From an uncultured Collinsella sp. (lineage in GTDB: Bacteria > Actinomycetota > Coriobacteriia > Coriobacteriales > Coriobacteriaceae), in assembly GCA_958452935.1 (NCBI GenBank), contig CAUDVX010000066.1:1-5444 (forward strand): a stretch of DNA of 5,444 bases. The letters are read 5' to 3'. Position numbers and translations under genes: made by a program. Below are positions 1 to 5,444 of this stretch, piece by piece. The notes beneath the pieces are model-generated. The model saw only the letters and a program-made list of their open reading frames with translations. It searched no databases and was not told where the DNA came from. Numbering within the stretch: the stretch's first letter is position 1; the number at the start of each line of letters is the position of its first letter.

Positions 1-283
1 CGCTTCTCATAGGGGGAGCCATCGGAAGCGATAGAAGAATAACCAAAAGACCAGGTAAATAACCAAAGTGGGTACCAATGAAGGGCGGTGGGTACAAATT
101 GGGTACCAGAGAAAAACTGGCAATCCCGCAATTTGACTGAGAGGGAACCATGGTCGCCGTCGAATAGAACCATGTTGAGGGGGTGCGCCGATAGAACTTA
201 ATCGATATGCAGAAGCATTGTTTTCCCTGATTAAACAATTGCGTATTGTCGATGGCTTGCGCCTGAATTCTGAAACCTGCGAT
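1..283. other. Non-coding, AT-richer stretch downstream of guaA
   Basis: I find no convincing gene here on either strand. The one long open frame (minus strand, 7-333) would start inside the guaA terminator hairpin, has no ribosome-binding site, and translates to a protein with no recognisable domain, so I treat it as chance. The base composition is visibly lower in GC than the neighbouring genes. The stretch holds three TGGGTAC boxes (69-109) and two GAACCATG copies (145-152 and 167-174). It may be the control or 3' region of a gene beyond the left edge, or the worn remains of an older sequence. Nothing in it decides between these. Confidence 0.6.
69..109. repeat. Three short TGGGTAC direct repeats
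   Basis: TGGGTACCAA (69-78), TGGGTACAAA (89-98) and TGGGTACCAG (100-109) form a small cluster with starts 20 and 11 bases apart. The core includes GGTACC in two of the three copies, which is itself palindromic. The cluster could be a set of protein-binding sites or simple sequence drift. No neighbouring gene start inside the window ties it to a regulatory role. Confidence 0.4.
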
Positions 284-319
284 AAAAAGAGGTGCCTTGC
301 GATACAGCAAGGCACCTCT
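284..319 (-). terminator. Intrinsic terminator of guaA
   Basis: Bases 288-300 and 307-319 are perfect reverse complements, giving a 13-bp stem with a six-base loop. On the minus strand the stem is followed directly by five Ts (bases 288-284, the first closing the stem). It starts 27 bases after the guaA stop codon, the normal place for a Rho-independent terminator. On the plus strand the hairpin is followed by AATAGG rather than a T tract, so it should act only on leftward transcripts. Confidence 0.9.
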
Positions 320-345
320 AATAGGTAACACACTTTTGTGTGGAA

Positions 346-1944
346 TTACTCCCACTCGATGGTCGCGGGCGGCTTAGACGTGATGTCGTAGCAGACGCGG
401 TTGGCGCCGGGGACCTCGGCAACGATGCGGCCGGAGATGCGGGCCAGCACGTCGTAGGGCAGCTTGGCCCAGTCGGCGGTCATAGCATCGCTGGACTCGA
501 CGGCGCGCAGGATGATCGGGCGCTGGTAGGTGCGCTCGTCGCCCATAACGCCAACGGACTTGATGTCGGGCAGGACCGCGAAATACTGCCAGCAGCTGTG
601 CTCGGAGTTGCGCTCGCCGGTCTGCTCAAACAGACGCTGGTTGTAGGCGTCAAGCTCCTCGCGCACGATAGCGTCGGCGCTCTTGAGGATCTCGAGCTTC
701 TCCTTGTCGACCGCACCGATGACGCGGATGGCCAGACCCGGGCCCGGGAAAGGCTGACGGAACACGATGTGAGCCGGCAGGCCCAGTGCCAGGCCAAGCG
801 CGCGGACCTCGTCCTTAAAGAAGTGGTCGAGCGGCTCGATAAGGTCGAAGTGCACGCCCTCGGGGAACGGGATCAGGTTGTGATGGCTCTTGATGGTGGC
901 CGTCTTGCCGCCCGTCTTGCGAGCGCCGGACTCGATGATGTCGGGGTAGATGGTGCCCTGAGCCAGGTACTTGACCGGCTTGCCATCGGTCTCGAGCTGC
1001 TGCGCCACGGCGAAGAACTCTTTCCAGAACTGCGTACCGATGATGCGGCGCTTCTCCTCGGGCTCGGTCACGCCGGCCAAAAGCTCGGCATAACGGTCCT
1101 CGGCGTGGACGTGGATAAAGTCGACATCGAACTGCTTGGTGAAGACCTCCTCCACCTGCTCGGGCTCGCCCTTGCGCAGCAGGCCGTGGTTGATGAACAC
1201 GCAGGTCATCTGCTTGCCCACGGCGCGGGCGCCCAGCGCAGCCACGACGGAGGAGTCGACGCCACCGGACAGGGCAAGAATCACGCGGTCGTCGCCGACC
1301 TTCTCGCGGAACTCGGCCGTCATGGTCTCGACCAGGTTGTCCATGCTCCAGTTGGGCTCCAGGCCGCAGATCTCAAACAGGAAGTTGCTCAGCAGCTGCT
1401 GACCATACTCGGAGTGCTTGACCTCGGGGTGGAACTGCGTGGTGAAGATCTTGCGCTCGGGGCACTCCATGGCAGCAACCGGGCACACGTCGGTGCTGGC
1501 GGTAACGGTAAAGCCCTCGGGCACCTCGGAAACGGCGTCGCGGTGGCTCATCCACACGGTCTGCTCCATGGGCGTGGAGTTAAAGAGCTTGGCGCCGACC
1601 GTACGCGTAATAGTGGCGCGGCCGTACTCGCCCACCTCGGAGTGGCCGACCTTGCCGCCGAGCGTCACGGCCGTGATCTGATGGCCGTAGCAAAAGCCCA
1701 GGACGGGAAGGCCCAGGTCAAAGATGGCAGGGTCGATGGACGGAGCGTCCTCGGCGTACACGGAGGCCGGGCCGCCAGAAAGGATGAGCGCAGAGGCGTT
1801 CATATCGCGAATCTCGTCGGCCGAGATGTCGCAGGGGACAATCTCAGAATACACGTTGAGGTCGCGGACGCGACGGGCAATGAGCTGACCGTACTGCGCA
1901 CCAAAGTCGAGTACGAGGACCTTTGCGGAAGCCTTTTGATCCAT
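346..1944 (-). CDS. guaA: GMP synthase (glutamine-hydrolysing)
   Basis: The enzyme converts XMP, ATP and glutamine to GMP in the cytoplasm, the last step of de novo guanine nucleotide synthesis. The product is 532 residues, close to the roughly 525 usual for bacterial GuaA. Residues 8-190 are a class I glutamine amidotransferase domain. Its nucleophile Cys85 lies in GFCYGHQ, and His172 and Glu174 in QFHPE complete the triad. Residues 200-400 are the ATP-pyrophosphatase domain, with the PP-loop SGGVDSS at 226-232. The C-terminal dimerisation domain ends in the family's conserved ITSKPPATIEWE. The ATG at 1944 is chosen because a strong GAGGGGG ribosome-binding site lies five bases upstream. The frame stays open for another 341 codons antisense to ansA, but that extension is not GuaA-like. 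An in-frame ATG at 2010 would add 22 residues. The gene is divergent from ansA and ends at its own terminator. Confidence 0.98.
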   Translation of the reverse strand: MDQKASAKVLVLDFGAQYGQLIARRVRDLNVYSEIVPCDISADEIRDMNASALILSGGPASVYAEDAPSIDPAIFDLGLPVLGFCYGHQITAVTLGGKVGHSEVGEYGRATITRTVGAKLFNSTPMEQTVWMSHRDAVSEVPEGFTVTASTDVCPVAAMECPERKIFTTQFHPEVKHSEYGQQLLSNFLFEICGLEPNWSMDNLVETMTAEFREKVGDDRVILALSGGVDSSVVAALGARAVGKQMTCVFINHGLLRKGEPEQVEEVFTKQFDVDFIHVHAEDRYAELLAGVTEPEEKRRIIGTQFWKEFFAVAQQLETDGKPVKYLAQGTIYPDIIESGARKTGGKTATIKSHHNLIPFPEGVHFDLIEPLDHFFKDEVRALGLALGLPAHIVFRQPFPGPGLAIRVIGAVDKEKLEILKSADAIVREELDAYNQRLFEQTGERNSEHSCWQYFAVLPDIKSVGVMGDERTYQRPIILRAVESSDAMTADWAKLPYDVLARISGRIVAEVPGANRVCYDITSKPPATIEWE

Positions 1945-1949
1945 GGTTT

Positions 1950-1957
1950 CCCCCTCT
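1950..1957 (-). promoter_or_regulatory. guaA ribosome-binding site
   Basis: The minus strand reads AGAGGGGG, five bases before the ATG at 1944. This decides the guaA start against the much longer open frame and against the in-frame ATG at 2010, which has no Shine-Dalgarno sequence. The G run could also pair with CTCCCC a little further upstream in the leader (minus strand, near 1967-1972). Confidence 0.8.
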
Positions 1958-2019
1958 TGTTGGCGGGGAGCCGGTGCCCACCCGCGTGAATGAACGAAAA
2001 TAGCTTTCATAGTGTACAC

Positions 2020-2025
2020 GTTATA
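2020..2025 (-). promoter_or_regulatory. Possible guaA -10 box
   Basis: The minus strand reads TATAAC, a five-of-six match to the -10 consensus, 75 bases before the guaA start. Transcription from it would begin near 2013 and give a leader of about 70 bases. No good -35 hexamer is visible 16-18 bases upstream, so the call rests on the -10 alone. The ATG at 2010 lies only nine bases after this box. Confidence 0.35.
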
Positions 2026-2106
2026 TGGGGTTTCTCGCCCCTCGCAGCCATCAGCGCACGGCAAACGCACGACCTGGCCCCTATTTGACGGCGATTGAAG
2101 TGTTAC

Positions 2107-2135
2107 CAAACGTTCCAGATGATGTAATACGTTTG
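2107..2135. repeat. Inverted repeat in the guaA-ansA control region
   Basis: CAAACGT (2107-2113) and its exact reverse complement ACGTTTG (2129-2135) are separated by 15 bases, so the arm centres are 22 bases apart, about two helical turns. The right arm overlaps the proposed -35 box of ansA, a position where a bound repressor would block polymerase. A seven-base match over this spacing can also arise by chance, so the operator reading is tentative. Confidence 0.35.
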
Positions 2136-2160
2136 AACATTGGACGCCCTGTGCCACAAT
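2133..2160 (+). promoter_or_regulatory. Possible ansA promoter
   Basis: TTGAAC (2133-2138) matches five of six bases of the -35 consensus and CACAAT (2155-2160) four of six of the -10, with a 16-base spacer. Transcription would start near 2167 and give a 45-base leader before the ATG at 2212. If right, it also rules out the longer TTG-initiated reading of ansA from 2140, because that codon would lie upstream of the transcript. Confidence 0.45.
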
Positions 2161-2211
2161 ACTGCCGAACGACTCCGCCTCTGCGGCGGCAAATACGATA
2201 GGAATACCAGC

Positions 2212-3225
2212 ATGAAGCGCATCCTTCTCATCGCCACGGGCGGCACCATCGCATCGACCGAGGACGGCAACGGCCTCTCCCCCGCCTTGACCGGTGAGGA
2301 GCTCGCCCAGAGCGTCCCCGAGATCTCGGGCCTCTGCGAGCTCAACGTCGTGCAGCCCATGAACATCGACAGCACCAATATGCGCCCGAGCGACTGGATG
2401 CGTATCCGCGACGTCATCGTCGAGGGTTATGCCGACCACGACGGCTTCGTGATTCTGCACGGCACCGACACCATGAGCTACACCGCAGCAGCGCTTTCCT
2501 ACCTGATTCAGGACAGCCCCAAGCCCATCGTGCTCACCGGCTCGCAAAAGCCCATGGGCAATCCCTTTACCGACGCCAAGCTCAACCTGTACCAGAGCCT
2601 GCTCTATGCGCTCGACGAGCACTCGCACGACGTCTCGATCGTGTTTGGCGGCGTCGCCATTGCCGGCACGCGCGCCCGCAAGCAGCGCACCATGAGCTTT
2701 AACGCGTTCATTAGCGTAAACTATCCGCCCATTGCCTATATCCGCAACGACCGCATCGTGCGCAATGGGCTTCACGGCACGCATCAGGGCGAAAACCCGG
2801 TGCGTTTCTACGACAGCATCGATCCGCGCGTATTTGTACTCAAGCTTACGCCCGGCGTAAACCCGGGCATCCTCGACGCCCTTGCCGATAGCTACGATGC
2901 TGTAATCCTTGAGACCTTTGGCATTGGCGGTATCCCCGAGTTTGGTGAGTCGGGCGAGTCGTTCCAAGAGGCTATTTTCCGCTGGGTCGATTCGGGCCGC
3001 ACTGTCGTTATGACCACGCAGGTCCCCGAAGAGGGCCTCGATCTGGGCGTTTACGAGGTCGGCCGTGCTTACGCCGATTATCCGGGCATTCTGCGCGGCG
3101 ACGACATGACCACCGAGACGCTCGTGGCCAAAACCATGTGGGCACTCGGCCAGTCACGCGATGCCGCCGAAATCCAGCGCCTGTTCTACAGCCAAGTCAA
3201 CCACGACCGCATCCCGATGGCGTAG
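2212..3225 (+). CDS. ansA: Type I (cytoplasmic) L-asparaginase
   Basis: This enzyme hydrolyses L-asparagine to aspartate and ammonia. The product is 337 residues, essentially the length of E. coli AnsA (338). Both family signatures are present. TGGTIAS near the N-terminus supplies the nucleophile Thr12, and HGTDT at 83-87 supplies the second catalytic threonine Thr85 with Asp86. Lys113 in GSQKP completes the usual Thr-Lys-Asp group, and Ser54 in the NIDST segment fits the substrate-binding position. There is no signal peptide, since the catalytic motif begins at residue 8, so it acts in the cytoplasm like type I enzymes rather than the periplasmic type II. The ATG at 2212 is preferred because AGGA (2200-2203) lies eight bases upstream and the protein then starts right at the first strand. 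A TTG 24 codons earlier has no support. The gene stands alone, divergent from guaA and convergent with the XRE gene 21 bases downstream. No clear terminator follows. Confidence 0.93.
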   Translation: MKRILLIATGGTIASTEDGNGLSPALTGEELAQSVPEISGLCELNVVQPMNIDSTNMRPSDWMRIRDVIVEGYADHDGFVILHGTDTMSYTAAALSYLIQDSPKPIVLTGSQKPMGNPFTDAKLNLYQSLLYALDEHSHDVSIVFGGVAIAGTRARKQRTMSFNAFISVNYPPIAYIRNDRIVRNGLHGTHQGENPVRFYDSIDPRVFVLKLTPGVNPGILDALADSYDAVILETFGIGGIPEFGESGESFQEAIFRWVDSGRTVVMTTQVPEEGLDLGVYEVGRAYADYPGILRGDDMTTETLVAKTMWALGQSRDAAEIQRLFYSQVNHDRIPMA

Positions 3226-3246
3226 CCAGGCATCGACCGGTATCCC

Positions 3247-3465
3247 CTACTCAATGCCTTCAAGAAGTTCTGACACCGTCATGCCGAGTGCGGGCGCGAT
3301 CTTAAATAGAACCTTGAGCGTGAAATTTGCCGTCCCATCTTCGATTCGGTCGAGGTAGGGGCGGCTGATTCCTGTCGCCACACAAAAATCAACCTTGGAG
3401 ATACCAAGGTCCCTGCGTGTCTCTTCGACCCGCCTGCCAAGAATCTGTTTCGCACGTTCGTCCAT
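3247..3465 (-). CDS. Small XRE/Cro-CI family transcriptional regulator
   Basis: The 72-residue protein is a bare helix-turn-helix domain of the XRE family, with no sensor or oligomerisation domain. Helix 1 covers about 8-19, helix 2 about 23-30 and the recognition helix about 33-42 (SRPYLDRIEDG). The family-typical SL-x-x-L-like segment appears as TLKVLFKIAPALGM at 49-62, followed by TVSELLEG. Position 28 has Cys where Leu-Ala is usual in helix 2. The ATG at 3465 is the only start available upstream of the domain, but no good Shine-Dalgarno sequence precedes it, so translation is probably weak. The gene is divergent from the 129-residue gene at 3542, and a perfect palindrome lies between them. 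From that arrangement I infer that it represses itself and its neighbour. It could also be an orphan antitoxin-like regulator. Confidence 0.85.
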   Translation of the reverse strand: MDERAKQILGRRVEETRRDLGISKVDFCVATGISRPYLDRIEDGTANFTLKVLFKIAPALGMTVSELLEGIE

Positions 3466-3494
3466 GCAGCCGAGTTTGAAATGGAGCCGAACAT

Positions 3495-3518
3495 AAACGT
3501 AAACTATAGTTTACGTTT
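3495..3518. promoter_or_regulatory. Perfect 24-bp palindrome: likely operator and bidirectional promoter
   Basis: The left half is AAACGTAAACTA and the right half is its exact reverse complement, with no spacer. The centre carries TATAGT on the plus strand (3505-3510) and, by symmetry, TATAGT on the minus strand (3508-3503). Each matches five of six bases of the -10 consensus. Transcripts would start near 3517 rightward and near 3496 leftward, giving leaders of about 25 and 31 bases for the two flanking genes. No strong -35 is visible on either side. A dimeric XRE protein bound here would cover both -10 boxes, so the natural reading is an autoregulatory operator. Confidence 0.75.
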
Positions 3519-3541
3519 TGCCAAATACACAGGAGTTTTCT

Positions 3542-3931
3542 ATGTCGGGTTCTTCGGTCCGCATGTACCGAGCCACGCTTCGCGCAAACAGCGCGCCGCC
3601 CAAGCTCGTCGTCGTTGAAGCAGAATGCCTTTCGCCCGATGAGCGCATAGCATTTGCATTGCTATCAAGTCGCGTCGCCGCCGTTCTGGTCCCTTGCCCG
3701 GCGCAAGGTGAACTTGCCATCCAATGCCAAGCGCACAGCTGCTCGCTCAAGCAGGCTGCCGTAATCGCAACCAGCCAACGAGGTCTGCCCCTTCTCCTGG
3801 AAGCCGGTATCGCACTTGCCCTTCGCGGCGCCGGATACGAAAACGAGGCCGCCGCCGACATGGTCTTTAAACCACGATCGAGCGGCGGCCTCGCAGCAGC
3901 CATTGAATATGTGTGCAGGCTCGTTGCCTAA
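3542..3931 (+). CDS. Uncharacterised 129-residue protein with a HAD-like C-terminal half
   Basis: I do not recognise this as a named family. The ATG at 3542 has AGGAG (3531-3535) six bases upstream, and codon use is like its neighbours, so the gene looks real. No signal peptide or membrane segment is visible. Residues 71-123 follow the pattern of the last part of Cof-type HAD phosphatases: a strand, the motif IV loop, a [LM]LEAAG-like helix, a VAM-like strand, an AAD-x-V segment, then GG-LA-AIE. Here these read VIAT, SQRG, LPLLLEAG, IALALRG, AAADMVF and GGLAAAIEYV. Where active enzymes have GD and ND in motif IV, this protein has A76-T77 and R80-G81, so it would lack phosphatase activity. Residues 22-50 could be a shortened first strand region, also without the DxD motif. 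The resemblance is by eye only. Its position opposite the XRE gene across a shared operator suggests co-regulation. The last 88 bases include a hairpin likely used by the opposite strand. Confidence 0.75.
   Translation: MSGSSVRMYRATLRANSAPPKLVVVEAECLSPDERIAFALLSSRVAAVLVPCPAQGELAIQCQAHSCSLKQAAVIATSQRGLPLLLEAGIALALRGAGYENEAAADMVFKPRSSGGLAAAIEYVCRLVA
3840..3893 (-). terminator. Probable intrinsic terminator of the ychF operon, inside the opposite gene
   Basis: Bases 3844-3855 (CGAGGCCGCCGC) and 3882-3893 are perfect reverse complements, making a 12-bp, almost pure GC stem. The 26-base loop can form a small inner TGGT/ACCA hairpin. Read on the minus strand, the stem is followed at once by TTTT (3843-3840). 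It lies 48 bases beyond the stop codon of the leftward DUF1648 gene, while the stretch between that stop and the convergent gene is only nine bases and holds no terminator. On the plus strand no T tract follows, so rightward transcription should pass. The long loop and short T run make this weaker than the guaA terminator. Confidence 0.55.
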
Positions 3932-3940
3932 AAGGACAAG

Positions 3941-4324
3941 CTAGAAACCAAAGCCAAAGCCCGTTCCAGTAATCGCCGAATACATAAAGTAGACGTTGAT
4001 TACATTGAGGAACACGCCCGTGATGCAGCCGTTGCGCAGGTAGCGCTCGCACGCAAGACGTGCCATCACAGCGGAGTCCTCGTTGTTCTTTGCCTGGCGT
4101 CCCGCCGTAAAGTACGTCGCCACGCTCAGCAGCAGGTTGAGCACCGGCAGTGCCAGCAGCTCGTAGCTCTTACCCCAGCGCGTCACCTCGCCGGCTGCGT
4201 TAAACTTCGTTGCCACCTCGGGGCCAATGTTGGGGATCACAAACGCTGCAACCACCAGCGGAATCACCGCAAGTACGAGCAGCGCAATACCCATGTAGCC
4301 AGCTTTTTTGCCATATTTAAACAT
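3941..4324 (-). CDS. Small DUF1648-type membrane protein
   Basis: The 127-residue protein has three predicted membrane helices, at about 10-30, 54-73 and 98-119. Between the first two lies the DUF1648 pattern: a Pro-rich helix end, then a segment ending KFNAAGEVTRWGKS (40-53), matching the family's H/F-N-x-x-G-x-x-x-x-W-x-x-K core. DUF1648 is also the N-terminal part of SdpI-type immunity proteins, but the SdpI domain is absent and the protein is far shorter, so an immunity role cannot be claimed. The charged stretch 75-97 between helices 2 and 3 should be cytoplasmic. The tail is GFGFGF. The ATG at 4324 is supported by AAGGA eight bases upstream, which overlaps the ychF stop codon (TAAGGA), so the gene is probably translated from the ychF mRNA. 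The function is unknown. Confidence 0.82.
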   Translation of the reverse strand: MFKYGKKAGYMGIALLVLAVIPLVVAAFVIPNIGPEVATKFNAAGEVTRWGKSYELLALPVLNLLLSVATYFTAGRQAKNNEDSAVMARLACERYLRNGCITGVFLNVINVYFMYSAITGTGFGFGF

Positions 4325-4335
4325 ATGCGTCGTCC

Positions 4336-5412
<1,077 letters not shown>

Positions 5413-5417
5413 GACAG

Positions 5418-5423
5418 CTCCTT
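5418..5423 (-). promoter_or_regulatory. ychF ribosome-binding site fixing a GTG start
   Basis: The minus strand reads AAGGAG five bases before GTG at 5412, and the protein from that GTG begins directly with the first strand of the G domain (SLSIGIVG). This settles the non-ATG start. The remaining 21 bases to the window edge show no clear -10 box. Confidence 0.85.
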
Positions 5424-5444
5424 TTGGTACAGGTACTTCAAACT

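Noticed and set aside
1..30. CGCTTC / GAAGCG inverted repeat at the left edge
   Set aside because: Only six base pairs with an 18-base loop, no T tract follows on the plus strand, and it is cut by the window edge, so a terminator cannot be supported.
7..333. 108-codon minus-strand open frame at the left end
   Set aside because: It starts within the guaA terminator hairpin, has no ribosome-binding site, and its sequence has no domain or sensible membrane layout.
340..1989. Very long plus-strand open frame (549 codons) opposite guaA
   Set aside because: It is the antisense shadow of an unmistakable GMP synthase. It is rich in Leu, Ala, Val, Gly and Asp repeats typical of antisense frames in GC-rich DNA and has no recognisable domain.
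2140..2211. TTG start adding 24 residues to the asparaginase
   Set aside because: No ribosome-binding site precedes it, it overlaps the proposed promoter, and type I asparaginases begin a few residues before the TGGTIAS motif, as the ATG at 2212 gives.
1945..2967. 341-codon upstream extension of the guaA frame across ansA
   Set aside because: It is open only because it is antisense to ansA. GuaA homologues start at the amidotransferase domain, and the ATG at 1944 has a strong ribosome-binding site.
3228..3259. AGGCAT / ATGCCT inverted repeat between ansA and the XRE gene
   Set aside because: Six base pairs with a 20-base loop and no T run on either side, too weak to call a shared terminator.
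3279..3494. Minus-strand frame beginning just beside the palindrome
   Set aside because: It overlaps the XRE gene almost completely in another frame and has no domain, while the XRE frame shows a clear helix-turn-helix.

Overview
This window looks like ordinary chromosomal DNA from a fairly GC-rich actinobacterium. The protein sequences and the style of the intergenic regions suggest a gut Coriobacteriia member such as Collinsella. That placement is an inference from memory of the families, not a search result. The genes are rich in G and C at third codon positions, while the first ~280 bases and the short control regions are clearly more AT-rich. I see no rRNA, tRNA, CRISPR array, insertion sequence or phage gene.

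Layout from left to right. Bases 1-283 hold no convincing gene, only short direct repeats. An intrinsic terminator (284-319) ends the leftward gene guaA (346-1944), which encodes GMP synthase. A 267-base divergent control region separates guaA from the rightward gene ansA (2212-3225), a cytoplasmic type I L-asparaginase. ansA converges with a small leftward XRE-type regulator gene (3247-3465). Divergent from the regulator is a rightward 129-residue gene (3542-3931), with a perfect 24-bp palindrome between them that contains a -10-like hexamer on each strand. That gene converges with a leftward pair at 3941-5412: ychF, encoding an Obg-like ATPase, followed by a small three-helix DUF1648 membrane protein gene whose ribosome-binding site overlaps the ychF stop codon.

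The housekeeping part (guaA, ansA, ychF) is routine. guaA makes GMP using glutamine nitrogen, ansA turns asparagine into aspartate, and ychF encodes a ribosome-associated ATPase. The most interesting part is 3247-3931, a compact module of a small regulator, a symmetric operator/promoter, and a protein whose C-terminal half reads like a HAD phosphatase that has lost its catalytic acidic residues. A GC-rich hairpin followed by four Ts on the minus strand lies inside this last gene and probably ends transcription of the converging ychF operon. YchF itself carries Arg at the position of the catalytic His known from E. coli YchF.
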